Source of the DNA: Agrypnia vestita | Lineage: Eukaryota > Arthropoda > Insecta > Trichoptera > Phryganeidae | DNA length: 64,000 bases | Reading direction: 5' to 3' | Assembly: GCA_016648135.1 (NCBI GenBank) | Contig: JADDOH010000495.1 | Coordinates: forward strand, 1-64,000 | Shown: piece after piece, positions 13,136 through 24,090 of the stretch | How the letters are laid out: every line of letters starts with the position of its first letter | Numbering within the stretch: the stretch's first letter is position 1 | Notes under the pieces: model-generated | Told to the model about the DNA's origin: nothing | The model's input: the letters and a program-made list of their open reading frames with translations, nothing else | Databases searched by the model: none | Translations under genes and position numbers: made by a program

Positions 13136-13146
13136 ATTGCGCAATA

Positions 13147-13450
13147 CTTACGCAACACAATTATTATAAGGCTACTAAGCATTTCTTATAGAATTACGTG
13201 TATTCAATTATTAGTAAAAATAGTTTGAAAATCCCCATACTTTAAAATATATTCGTTCGGAAGAATTTCTCGTACGATTTGGATTGATATCTGGTTATGC
13301 AATACATAACGCGTCGACAATATTATGAATCTATTAAGCACTGCTTATAGAGCTCCGTAAAATCAATTGTTAATACAAATGGTATGAAAATCCCCATGCA
13401 TCAAAATATATTCGTTTGGGAGATATTCCCGTACGAATTGAGCCAAGATC
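13147..13450. repeat. Diverged tandem duplication, about 165 bp
   Basis: Two units share, in order, an AAGCA(T/C)T-CTTATAGA block, GAAAATCCCCAT, AAAATATATTCGTT and a CCGTACGA or TCGTACGA end. Unit 1 is roughly 13147-13295 and unit 2 roughly 13312-13445. The divergence suggests an old duplication. Confidence 0.65.
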
Positions 13451-13556
13451 ACACAAGAAATCGTGATATTAATTATACATTATTGCTCCGATTTTAAATC
13501 TTCCCAAAATAAATACATTTCAATAGTGAAAATAATTAATCGATAGATAATATAAA

Positions 13557-14040
13557 TGTGTTCCTTAGCTGTTACACAGTGGCGGTATGATCCTCTCTGG
13601 TACTGATGAATGGTAGATTCCTCCATACGTCCGGGCAGCAACTCCGTCCGCAAATGCTGTTCTGGAACTCAGGGCTCCGTCGGTAGTCTGTCGGGCAGCG
13701 CTCCCGCTCGCAAGTCTGGTCTCGAACTGAAGGGGGCTGAGTATATCGTGTTCGCTCCTTTTATAGTAACGATTTCACCATACCTCTGAAATCCACGCTA
13801 GTGCAGTGACTCATCCTATGCGCGATGACCTCACCGCCGGCGCTCGCCATTGGCCGGATTCAGTCATCAGGACGGTCGCCTCCGGCTCAACCCGTCGAAA
13901 GGTAACGCGTGCCTGTGATTGGTCCGTTTCGTTAAAATAAGAGTAAAGCACCCGCTACACGCGAGACTTGCTGTTCCGATTCATAAATAATAAAGGCTCG
14001 TTCGCACCTACTCACAAGGTCGAGTCTATTAGGATTGGCA
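13557..14040 (-). promoter_or_regulatory. Putative minus-strand promoter (solo LTR or host promoter)
   Basis: A GC-rich block with core-promoter elements on the minus strand. TATAAAAG is at 13765-13758. Arthropod initiator-like TCAGCC (13740-13735) and TCAGTT (13730-13725) lie 27 and 37 bases downstream of the TATA start. CCAAT sequences occur upstream on the same strand (ACCAATCAC near 13920 and GCCAATGGC near 13852). Downstream, a roughly 60-bp diverged repeat beginning CGGGCAGC occurs twice. The first downstream ATG (13626-13624) opens 48 codons without recognisable similarity. Neither TG...CA ends with a target duplication nor a primer binding site could be fixed, so a solo LTR is plausible but unproven. 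Confidence 0.4.
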
Positions 14041-14574
14041 AACAATATTAATTCAATACAGAATTATATCTATGGTATAATAAAGATCTAAGAAATATTA
14101 CTTGTATAGCTGAATATTCAATATTTTGTTAGCCTCTTGTAATACATAGAATCTTAAGAAGAAATATATCAGGCTTTTACTTTTAAACGATTCCAAACAG
14201 AAGAAATATATTTTTGATGTCCATACTTGACTTTTTTGAATATTATTATTTTAAGATTTTCTAAATTTATTAAATCTATCTCTATGTCGACCATCACAAC
14301 TTCTTCTTTCCAAACTATTGCAAAAGAAATTGTGAGAATGCATATCATTGACTGAATTTATTTCTCAATATAATATATCATAGATGTCTCGCAGAGACGA
14401 ATTTATATTTTTCATGGGAAAGTTGGTATGGAAGTCTTTGGGTGTTAATGAAGGGGAATGAAAAATCTTTCGATGCCGGTCGCGCTAAGGATAATTATGA
14501 CATACATTTGAAACGGGTTGTGAAACTTAAATATATATAACTTCAAAAATTTGATAGATGTGGTATTTTATCAT

Positions 14575-14740
14575 GGATGGAAATGGTGAACGTTTCATTG
14601 TGTAAATTGATCAATTAAGCCAGCCGTACGATAGCACGTAAGCTCTATGAACACCCAAAGACTTATATATATACTTTCACATAAATAATATAATTTCATC
14701 GTTATGAGACATCTATAATATATTTTGATTAATGATGTTC
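14575..14740 (+). repeat. Dispersed repeat R1 (copy 2)
   Basis: Carries GAACGTTTCATTGTGTAAAT, AATTAAGCCAGCCGTACGAT and, further on, GAGACATCTATAATATATTT, in the same order as the other R1 copies. Confidence 0.6.
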
Positions 14741-15073
14741 CTGGTACAAAATTCAGTAATGTGTGTTGAAAAATTGTACAAACTCAAAATAATCTGAATT
14801 TATTTCTCATTTTTGGTACAGTAAATTATAGCATGTTGTTTCTTGCGCATATGACAATGATTCGTGGTCGTGAATAATTATTTAAAACAATACGGTAGGG
14901 TAGGAAAATTCATATAATTTCCCAATACAACATACGCCCACTATACGCACCACTGAGAATGTAATACATGAATTTATTTTGATATTTTAAACGCTCAAGA
15001 AGAACTTTAGTGTTCTACCCATTTTAAGTCGTACGTTTTCACAACTGCTTAGGTATCATATTTTGTATTTCAG

Positions 15074-15307
15074 CTCCAGCTTCAGAGACTGCGCTGACCG
15101 CAGAGGTCGGCCCGCGTGGTGGTAACTCGATATCTGGAAGTAATGTCGTGGTACCCGTCAAAGGGAAATCTCCACGGAGAAACCGCCATGAAATGGAGAC
15201 ATGTGACCAGCCAATCATCCGGCAGGAATTTCGCTCGGATTGTTCTCGACCTTTCCCACGATCTAATGAGGTTTGGGCGGATTAAAAAAAAGATTCCCCG
15301 CGCACAG
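15074..15307 (+). other. Candidate exon (unproven)
   Basis: A GC-rich 234-bp block bounded by a good acceptor (ATATTTTGTATTTCAG ending at 15073) and a good donor (CACAG/GTGAGC after 15307). From the acceptor, the third frame is open for 69 codons (15076-15282), includes SGSNVVVPVKGKSPRRN and MET-CDQPIIRQEF, and stops at TAA 15283-15285. The first frame has a stop at 15095. The frame has no ATG at its start, so it would have to be an internal or last coding exon. I do not recognise the peptide. Chance splice-like sites around a conserved non-coding block are the main alternative. Confidence 0.25.
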
Positions 15308-16059
15308 GTGAGCGGTGGGCACGCCGCGTTTTTGTACAAATTCAGCCCTCGGAATGCCCAACAAAGATATACCGCAGTCGCCCGCCGCTGTAAACCAAAT
15401 ATTTATTAGCAGCCCGTATAAGATGCAATGTGTGGGAAGAAACCGTACGCGTAGACTGGATCTTACTTACTGATTATTTTTTCAATTCTTTGCCGTTTGA
15501 AAATATACAATTTGTAATATTGTTGCTTGTACGACATAAAATTATTTTATATTTAAATTGGACTAATACTTAAACTCAAATGAAAGAAAACTTGTCGAAT
15601 CATGCGAGTTATTCTTAATAATAATTTGATGATTTATCTAGCGCAGCTTTTGTTAGCACTCATTTCAAAGGCGCTTCACATAAAAAAAAATATAGTGCAA
15701 AAGAGCTTCTTGCTAAAAGATTTTTATTTACTATTGCTTATGCACTAGATGAGATGCAAAGAAAAAATGGAAATAAAAGTGAAAACTGTACTTGAGTGAG
15801 CTATTAAGAATTAGGTGTTTTCGCGGAGTGGAAAACATTAGGTACATTACATGATTATCTAAGGTCATACTAATTGTTATTTACGTATATTACAGTGTCC
15901 CACGACTGCATTTGTATTCAGATTTCCCGGTGCGTCGTGAGACCCTTTGCATAGACAAGACATTCTGAAAGTTAAGAATGTTCTTAGGTTTTCACGGCCA
16001 CTCAGCATCTTCAAGTTTGTGCTTACTGGGGTATTATGCCGTGTTGTTATGACCTTTCG

Positions 16060-16101
16060 GGCCGACGTTTCGGATCCCATTGCAGGGTCCATCATCAGGG
16101 C
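16060..16101 (-). ncRNA. Hammerhead ribozyme motif, PLE-1 left arm
   Basis: On the minus strand: stem I GCC, core CTGATGA (16098-16092), stem II GGACCC paired with GGGATCC across a TGCAAT loop, GAA, then ACGT and the cleavage-site C (GTC), closing with stem I GGC. All invariant core residues are present. Stem III is only the self-complementary ACGT, so it would need a second RNA copy to be stable, as proposed for PLE hammerheads. Confidence 0.75.
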
Positions 16102-16132
16102 TGATGTGTTGTCTTGAATGTTGGTGTTGTGG

Positions 16133-16549
16133 TTAAGTATCGGCTTGCAATACCGTGCCGAAGTCATGATGTGTTGTATTGTGTTGTATGTATGATTCGT
16201 CTGTTGTCTGATCACTATCTCTGCGGAGTCTGCGACGAGAATGACTTTGAAGCGCCGGATACCAAGATGTTTTTAATTTGAGACCATCATCTCTATTAAT
16301 GTTTATCGGATGCTTGTAGATTTCTAGTGCTTCCTTGATAAGACGCGCATGGTGACTCTTAGGCTTTCCAAGGATTTTCGGTTCGAATGCAAAATGATGG
16401 CCGGTATCCAGAAAATGCTCAGCCAGTGCTGATTTTTTTGGATGACCGAGTTTGCATGCCCGTTTGTGCTTGTTGACCCTTTTGGAAATGGTACGCGCCG
16501 TTTGCCCCACGTACACTTTATCGCAGTCTTGACACTTGTCTATACACAC
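16133..16549 (-). pseudogene. PLE-1 GIY-YIG endonuclease fragment
   Basis: PLE proteins combine a reverse transcriptase with a C-terminal GIY-YIG nuclease. Here the frame reads CQDCDKVYVGQTARTISKRV, with VYVGQTAR as the YIG half, then HKRACKLGHPKKSALAEHFL and GHHFAFEPKIL, typical of the PLE domain. About 16560-16640 extends it upstream in another frame as VFGTNFKIKDMLRSAK and ending DGVY, the GIY half. A frameshift of one or two bases thus lies between the GIY and YIG halves. No RT motif is found upstream. The start codon implied by the frame is not biological. Confidence 0.75.
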
Positions 16550-16696
16550 CGTCTGTTTCTAAGCGATCTCGATCCTTCGCTGATCTCAACATATCCTTAA
16601 TTTTGAAATTGGTACCAAAAACTGTCTTTTCTTTTCAAGAAAAGAGACATTAAGCCGATACTTAACCACAACACCAACATTCAAGACAACACATCA

Positions 16697-16737
16697 GCCC
16701 TGATGATGGACCCTGCAATGGGATCCGAAACGTCGGC
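16697..16737 (+). ncRNA. Hammerhead ribozyme motif, PLE-1 right arm
   Basis: Inverted twin of the motif at 16060-16101. Core CTGATGA at 16700-16706, GAAAC at 16727-16731, cleavage-site C at 16734. Stem I is GCC (16697-16699) with GGC (16735-16737). Intact by inspection. Confidence 0.75.
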
Positions 16738-17059
16738 CCGAAAGGTCGTAACAACACGGCATAATACCCCAGTAAGCACAAACTTGAAGATTCTGAAAGT
16801 TCTTCTTTTGAATATAAGTAATGAAGATAAAAAAATTTGGTCACTGTTTTATTGATATTAATTTGGATAAAAAAATGATTTTCTTCCTAAATATGAATTT
16901 AAGAATTTTAAAAATGTGTGTATATATATTAATTTACAGATATTATTTTAAGTTAACAAATGTATCAGTCAAACTTTATAATAATTATAACTTATTTTGT
17001 TTGACCGAATAACTTCGATATGATTATCGAGCGTACATTATTAAGATATAGCACAATGT

Positions 17060-17290
17060 TAAAAACTTACTTCACAATCACGCCATTTCTCCGCGGGAGT
17101 ATGCAGAGAAGATAGATCGCCACGCTCCTCTGTCTCGTCCACAGGCATACATCTTGACATGCATGCTTGATGACTGTTAAGACTCCTAACAGGACCAACT
17201 TCCAGTATCTGGTCATGCCGCCCACTCTTTCTAACCATTATTTCCTCATTCATTTATTCATCATGTCCAAACCACTTGAGCGACCCTTTT
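17060..17290 (-). pseudogene. RTE-like LINE 3' end, short form
   Basis: The minus strand begins AAAAAAGGGTCGCTCAAGTG (17291-17272) and encodes LEVGPVRSLNSHQACMSRCM, homologous to the much cleaner copy at 45265-45585 (LEDGSVTSLNNRRACMRRCM). It ends GTGATTGTGAAGTAAG. Internal frameshifts are present. Confidence 0.65.
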
Positions 17291-17294
17291 TTTG

Positions 17295-20200
17295 ATAAAC
17301 ATACATCATTAATACACAATCCAAAATTATGTATTCAAAAGGTCGAGATAGTGTAGACTAAAAAGTGTAAAAAATGCAAATCTAATTTTTTGATTATACT
17401 AGCAGAATAATGGGTACACGATACATAAAAAAACAATTCATTATTATTTAAAAATCAGCCCGTTATCCTAGTGCCTTCGAACTGCTCTAGCATAAACATG
17501 TATTATATGCAATGATATAAGAAACTGTAGATACGTTACAAGCGTGTAATCTTGGCAACTCAAAAGTAAGGTAATTGCCTTACTTGCATTTGTTATCGGA
17601 CCTTCGTTTTGATTAGGCGCGACGCCACGTGGAAAAAGGAACAGAGTATCGTACCCTATTGCAAGAATGGGCATGTTATTTTAGTCACTGTGACTTCAAA
17701 TTACCAGATTTTTCTGTCTATACGCAGAGCGTTTGCCTGATTTGTTGTCTCTTTCAATGCAAAATTTTCTACATATGAAAGCCGGCTAGTATGGGAATAA
17801 CGTGTCTATATTATAATACATCAATGATTATATGTACCTACATATATTTATTTTATTACAATGTAGTGTACAATGTAATTTTTACAATCATGTAAAAATA
17901 TGTGATTAAATATTTGATTTAATTCTATGGTTTCAGGTCAAGAAAATAAAATAATAAATACTAAAATACTAAAAAATAAAATTAAAAATTCCCATAAAAG
18001 TCTGGCTATTATTGATTGACATCAGCATTTTTCTTCGCTACAAAATTTAATATATAATACCTACAAATACGCAATAGATAATTATTGATTTTTTAATGAT
18101 TCATAAATATTTTTGAGATTTTGATAACATAAAATTTAAAATAAGTAATTAAATTCGCAGTAGTTCCTGAATTCATATATAAGATATGCGCGGACCAGGT
18201 TTTGAAATAAACGCATTATAAAATCTACAATTCATTTTAAAACCAGATTAAAAGATGTATTTGTATTTTTATCGATGGTCATTATCCATTAAATCCTGCT
18301 CTCGTGAATATTTCTTTACATTTCACCACGATACAAACGAAGAATGAACATGTTCTAGATTCGGTGGACGCAATAAATGGCTAACAAAGGCGTGAAAGAT
18401 CGTAAAAGCCTAATATAAATAAAACGCCTATAAATTACGAAAGTACCTGTCCCAAACAGAACGATGTTTTCAGTCTCGGCCACAATAGCGACATGTTTGT
18501 TTTCACAAAATGCGAATCCACCATAATATAATAATACACACATGTCCGTCACTGCGAAAAAGTTCATCTCGCAGTTCCCACACTGGTATCAAAGCGCCGT
18601 CATCCCTTCATCTCGTACACCGGCGCCTCTCAAACGGTGGATATATTACGCAAATTAATGTAATTTTATCAAAATACAAAAACCAATGTAATTTTTTGTC
18701 AATAATGTGTCGAAATTCTCCCCAATAAAGGCAGCTTTTGTGGAATAGCTTTTAAATACACATTCATTTATCAAACGTTTACAAAGTACGTTTGTAAACT
18801 TTTTGAAGTTATACTTTCTAAGGCACGTTGGAGGTAAAATTTTAGTTATGTTATGAAGTTTTCATACCATGAAGTACTTAATACAAATCTGTTTTTAACT
18901 TTGTTACCATGTGATGAAATCATCCGGATAGTTTTTGATCTCGGTATCTGTGAAGCTCGGTAGATGTCGCCGCTGCGCCGAATTACGTCCGTATCTTTGC
19001 TGACATAGAACAAGGATCTGTGATCTGCGGATATCTTTGTCAGTTGCGGCTGGAACGTTTCTCACATTCAAATATACGCTATCTTCACGTTCAAATAATA
19101 ATAACAGCTCTGCATATTGTTGTACTTAGGCTGTTGTGCTCTGAGAAGTTATGCGCTGCTTATTTTATGTATGTCAAAGAAGATTATTTTATTACTGAAT
19201 AAGTAACACATTCCAAATAGGCATGTTAAATCTTTTTAACAATAAAAATACTGCGACCATAGCCACATAAAAATATATGTAACGTTTACGCGGACATTTC
19301 ATACATTTGTTAGAATACATTAACTTTTAAAGTTGTAATCTTGTTAACGTGCTGGAAAAGACTGAAAAAATAGAAGTTAACTCGTAACGACTTGAATTGT
19401 AACTGAGCCAAAACTTATAATAATTTGCAGAAAAGCTCGGGTATTACTTTGAAAATAAAGTGCATGGGTACCGTTCAATTTAAGATCTTACTATAAAGAA
19501 TCACATTTCCAAGCGTTTAAAAAGTCAAAAAGGTAATATTTGTGAATAAAAATGATATGACGTTTTTTTGTATGTGCGCACACCGTCATCTTAAATAAAA
19601 AAAAATATTTTAAAAATTACTTCAAATACACATACTAATGGTGAATGATTTTAAGAATTCTTTGTGGCGTATTAGAGAATATGTACTCCAGGAATAGTCT
19701 GATTATCCGTCTGGATATTGCACCATCACCAGATGGTGCCTGATGGTAACTCTGGAAGAATCTAAGATGAAAGAAATTTATATTAGTTTTGTATCACAGT
19801 CTTTAAAATTGTTCAGAAACAAATGGTTTCTTTATCTTCCCCCTCGCGTTTATTTATGACAAATTTATAATGCAGTTTTATTCTTGTATTTATTCTTGCA
19901 CAGTTAAATTCAACATTTACAAACTCGTAGTATTTTTTTTAACAAATCAAACGTCAGAATATTTTGAGAATGTCCAAATTTTTAAGAACAGAATACTGGA
20001 TTTTATCCCCAGGGAAAAAAAGGGGAAAAGGAAAAAAATACTTCCATATCCACTATCCCATATAAAAACAACGAGACATCTATAATATATCTTGATTAAA
20101 TCAAACGTATTGGAACCAGCCGTGGAACCAGATCGTGTACCAAGAAATTTAGTTTAGTTTATTTCTATATATTTTGGTGATCTGTGTTAACAACGCTTTT

Positions 20201-21310
20201 TTTAATTTTGACATCAACTCTCCAGAATATTCGCGCCCATAAATTTTGCTCGCTCACAGTTCACTTCGACCATGCTATTTATAGCTACCTGCCTCCGCCC
20301 TAGAACGTTCCGAAAGGTTTTTTTCATATATTTCCTTATTGTAACAGTATTTTCAACAGAATTAAAAAATATATTTTACGTTTTATATAAAAATATATGT
20401 AAATTTCATGTAGATAGATCTCGTGCACTGTAGAAATTAGTCATGTAAAAGTTGTGTAAATTCATTTAGAGCATTTCATTAAACCTTGTATCTAATTTTT
20501 GCATGATTAAAAATAATAACTTTATAAATTCTATCGCAAATATTTATTAAATTATTATTTTTAAAATGTTTGAGCATCACAGTTTTGAGAACCATCGTAA
20601 TAATAACCTTGCGCTAATCCTGTTTATGCCGCATACCAACCTGCCCCATTCCCTTCTCACAAAGCCCTGCACAAATGGGAGGCGCGTCCTGAATGTGGGA
20701 CACTCGGGGTGATTTGGGGCCAATAGGGTCAACCTGGGCACACAGAGGGTAGATTAGTATGAATTATCGTTCATTTATTTATTCAAGCTCTATAATACAA
20801 GCTTTAAAGCTATAATGTTTCTTTGTTCAGGTTGCTCCTTATAGAAGTCTTTTTGCGAAGGTGGTTATTCCTTTTATACGAAAAATGATCTTATTAAATT
20901 TGTTTAAATTGTGAAACAGTTGTCACATAAAATATAAAAAGGAATAATTGATGTGTATCAGGGTATATAAAAGTATTCTTACGAGTGTCTAAAACGGTGG
21001 TAATTGGACGTTATCGAAGTCTTTAGAACGTTCTACGCGAATGTGGAATTGCTTAGGTTATCCTGAAATATTCGAGGCGCGACGGATAATTATAAATGTC
21101 CAGCGGCATCGTGCGAGCGGATATGTGACAGTCCACAAACAAAGCGACAATTGAAAGTGTGGCCAGCACGTGGGTATGATTCCCGCGATAGTAAATCAAG
21201 AAAGTACCTACCAACAAGCGAGAAGTTTTCGAACCTGAGCGATTTAAGTAACGTTCATGAGAGAAGTTATTCTGGAGTGATAAATAAAGTGAGTGGGCAA
21301 ATAAAGAAAT
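17295..21310. other. AT-rich non-coding DNA
   Basis: No gene seen. Two patches are less AT-rich: about 18570-18650 and 20625-20760, the latter with several G-runs. Neither has recognisable motifs. A fragment at 20065-20102 matches the 3' end of repeat R1. Confidence 0.4.
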
Positions 21311-21314
21311 TAGA

Positions 21315-21552
21315 TAAAAAGTGAAAAAAAAAAACAGGAATAGAGGGCGTCAGGTACTACAAGTATTTGAGGATGGCCCTGTTAAAAGCCGCAACAACCG
21401 TAGAACGTGTATGAGAAGATGTATGAATGTGGCAGAAGCAAAAGTGGTGTGCCAGGATAGAAGAGTGTGGCGTTCAATCCTCTCTCCTTACTCCTGCGGG
21501 GAAACGGCGTGATGGTTGGTTAGTTAGTTAGTTAGTTAGTTAGTTAGATAAA
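21315..21552 (+). pseudogene. RTE-like LINE 3' end with (GTTA)n tail
   Basis: Encodes FEDGPVKSRNNRRTCMRRCM, NVAEAKVVCQDRRVWRSI and ends YSCGETA, followed by GTGATGG and about seven GTTA units. Matches the family consensus seen at 28880, 42720, 45265 and 52525. The 5' portion is missing. Confidence 0.75.
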
Positions 21553-21721
21553 AAGTGCGGCGAATAGAAACATTTTATGAGAATTTAAGAACAGTGCTCC
21601 GATTAAATACGTGTCCTATGACTTTGTGTAATAAATAAAAGTTTAAATAGCTTTTATTGTTTCATTTGCCTCCCATGACAGAATAACAATATAGAGTATC
21701 TTAAGGTTGAGTACAAAACGG

Positions 21722-21876
21722 AATACGTTTCACATCAATATTCTTACTATTTTCGAACTAAGCTAAACGGTTGTGCTATGAAAATAACACTAACATGCTG
21801 ATCTTGGATGAGATTCGAACCCGCGACCTTTGGATCACGAGACGAAAGTCCTAACCACAAGACCAACAGTTTTTAT
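21722..21876 (-). repeat. tRNA-derived SINE, family B (copy 1)
   Basis: On the minus strand: GTTGGTCTTGTGGTTAGGAC (box-A-like), then GGGTTCGAATC (box B), then CATAGCACAACCGTTTAGCT and a 3' end with ATATTGATGTGAAACGTATT. The same order appears at 40594, 42917 and 49557. Confidence 0.75.
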
Positions 21877-22536
21877 TTATAGTGCGATAAGTATACAGTG
21901 TCTAGAGTATTATTTATAGTGCGATAAGTATATAGTATCTAAATTATTATTTATAGTGCGATAAGTATATGGTAACTTGAGTGCGTATACAGGCCGGATA
22001 TTTGCATGATAAGTAACTGAGCGTGGTTCCTGTAATAAACCTGTAAATAAATTTCGTACTGTATACATTTCATAGATATCTTAATCAAATTTTTTCTCCG
22101 TAGATTTAAACATTACATAGGTACCTAATATTTGCTGAGCGAAGGCAGTATTTTGAAATAAACAGTATTTAACTAGAATTTCTGCGAAATAAGAAATGTA
22201 TAACAATATTTATTAATATGTTATTTATTAATATTATTTTCTTTAAATTCGAATGTGGGACCCGTGTACGCGTTGCACGTGTGTGTAGGCTCGAAGAACG
22301 TACCTAATCATAAAAATTCCCACGATTAAATTGCAGTCGTTTACAAAAATATGATAGTTGTATTGACTTTTGAAAAATGCCTTCTGGTAAGACGCCGCGT
22401 GTCTTTGCTTGTGATATTTGCCGATTATAAAATATATGAACACGTTTATTTTCTTCAATAATACCAAAATAACTTTGTGGTAAAATTATTTATATTAATA
22501 AAAAGAAAACACTTCTTAAAAAACAACTCTTTTTTC

Positions 22537-22575
22537 CTGATGGGGGAACCATTTGCTCCGGAACATGGTGGTAAT
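22537..22575 (+). ncRNA. Degenerate PLE-2-type hammerhead in PLE-3 left arm
   Basis: CTGATGG (22537-22543) then GGGAACC, ATTTG, CTCC and GGAACATGG align with the PLE-2 motif at 58712-58770. Invariant A9 is G and the GAAA is GGAA, so activity is unlikely. It faces opposite to the minus-strand PLE copy of this arm. Confidence 0.55.
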
Positions 22576-23040
22576 TAAGTAAATAGTGGTTATGTAAGTG
22601 TTTTCTTTATACATACTTTTCTTTTAAAATACTTTAAGTTACGTAAAAAAATTATCGCACTTACTTGAGTTAACGTTAGACATGTCACTACCTCCTACAT
22701 AAAGTATCAAATTTTGAAAATACCCATTATCGAGAAAAGAGCTTAAAATAATCAACCTCAAAGTAAATCCAAATGTAGACCGATTTAATCCAAATTTAGC
22801 TTGAATATTTATTATTGTGCATAGTTTTATGGAAGATTATAAAAATTTCTGAATTTTGTAGGGGAAAACATACACGATTGAAACTAAGGATTGACGTTAA
22901 ATATTGTATGTCCCGTATACCATTACAGGCATTCGTTAAAATTATATATGCGATAATTATTAGATACTTATATGATGAATATAAAAATTTAAAAAAACAC
23001 AATGTTTTTTATGAGAGTTCAATATTTTATTAGTTTCTTA

Positions 23041-23079
23041 CAGGACGATCGTTTCGGCTGTTTAGGCCATTATCAAGTG
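23041..23079 (-). ncRNA. Variant hammerhead (U3-A8 core), PLE-3 left arm
   Basis: On the minus strand: TTGATAA (23076-23070) stands where CTGATGA is expected. Then come T, stem II GGC / CTAAACA loop / GCC, GAA, palindrome ACGATCGT, cleavage C and CTG. Stem I (CAC with CTG) has one mismatch. The change of both C3 and G8 keeps a Watson-Crick pair at that position. Confidence 0.6.
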
Positions 23080-23369
23080 ATAAACATAGCTATTATTCTT
23101 GAGTTTATATACAAATATTTTGGAAAAAAACCTTAATAATAATACAGAGGATACAGTTAATAGCTTTACAAATACGTACAATAGTTGGGTGTTTACCTTT
23201 TTAAATTATTTGCTGATTACGGGAATACCAGGTCAATAGAACAAGTTCAGGTGACATTTTCATTATAATTTATATCAGTGAAAGCAACAGATAAATTATA
23301 AAATATAAGTGATTATTGAAGGCTATATTTTTTAAAAACGTAGATACCTCAAAAACAATTTTTTATGTA

Positions 23370-24056
23370 GTATTAAATATATTTAGAAGGGGAGAATAAC
23401 AAATATTAAGCTGTTCGTTAATCAAATTATTCTTTAAATTTTTATTTATTTCCAGCTGTTACAAAATATTTAGTTTAAATCCTTTGTCACAAAAATGTAA
23501 GGGAATTGGTTTATTATCTGGAGATTTGTTATGTTTGTTCTGGATTAAATGTTTAGCAACTTGATATGATTCTATTTTATTGTGTGTAAATGATCTCTTG
23601 TGTTCAATATAGCGTGTATTAAAGGATCTTCCGTCAGACCAATATATATTGCGTCACAGTCGTTACATTGAAGTTTGTAAACTCCCTATTTTTTCAGTTT
23701 GTCAACTTTATTTTTACAATTCTTTAAATGGTTACCAAGGTTATTGTTAATTTTGTAAGCTACGTTAATATTTTCTTTTTTGAGGGATTTTTTAAGCTTT
23801 TGAGATATATTACCAAAAAATTCTATCGTACCTGAAGTAGTAAAAACATTTGTGTTATTTTTTTATGATCTTTGGAAATATAGCCAATAAATTATTTTTA
23901 TACATTTTTTTATGTAAAATACTTGTTATATCTTTTTTATGAAGTAGTAAAAACATTTGTGTTATTTTTATGATCTTTGGAAATATAGCCAATAAATTAT
24001 TTTTATACATTTTTTTATGTAAAATACTTGTTATATCTTTTTTATTAAAACCATTT
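23370..24056 (-). pseudogene. PLE-3 minus copy: RT thumb and GIY-YIG remnant
   Basis: Complement of 24968-25554. It encodes NGFNKKDITSILHKKMYKNN and, downstream, the GIY-YIG part, including YIG near 23645. A 105-bp tandem duplication (23837-24044) disrupts the frame, and the in-frame TAA of the plus copy is shared (complement near 23463). Confidence 0.75.
23837..24044 (-). repeat. Tandem duplication of about 105 bp inside PLE-3
   Basis: GTAGTAAAAACATTTGTGTT starts at 23837 and again at 23943, and the following bases through ATATCTTTTTTAT are almost identical. The right arm has this segment once, so the duplication occurred on the left after the arms formed, or in that source copy. Confidence 0.85.
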
Positions 24057-24090
24057 ACCATAAACTTATCAAAAAAACGCACTTTTTGTA

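Larger units (their letters stand above)
16007..16790 (-). mobile_element. Penelope-like element PLE-1 remnant with inverted arms
   Basis: About 140 bp at 16007-16146 reappears reverse-complemented at 16652-16790. Each arm holds TATTATGCCGTGTTGTTA or its complement, a hammerhead motif and CAACACCAACATTCAAGACA or its complement. Between the arms the minus strand encodes a GIY-YIG endonuclease fragment. PLEs are known for terminal pseudo-LTRs in direct or inverted orientation and for hammerheads inside them. The reverse transcriptase part is gone, so this copy is immobile. Confidence 0.8.

Noticed and set aside
15082..15409. Open frames on both strands around the candidate exon (minus 85 codons, plus 97 codons)
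   Set aside because: They start at non-ATG codons and overlap each other; GC-rich sequence explains them. Only the frame read from the splice acceptor was kept, as a weak candidate.
23855..24082. Minus frame with a repeated peptide (KKDITSILHKKMYKNN twice)
   Set aside because: It is the duplicated thumb segment of the PLE-3 minus copy, not a separate repeat protein.
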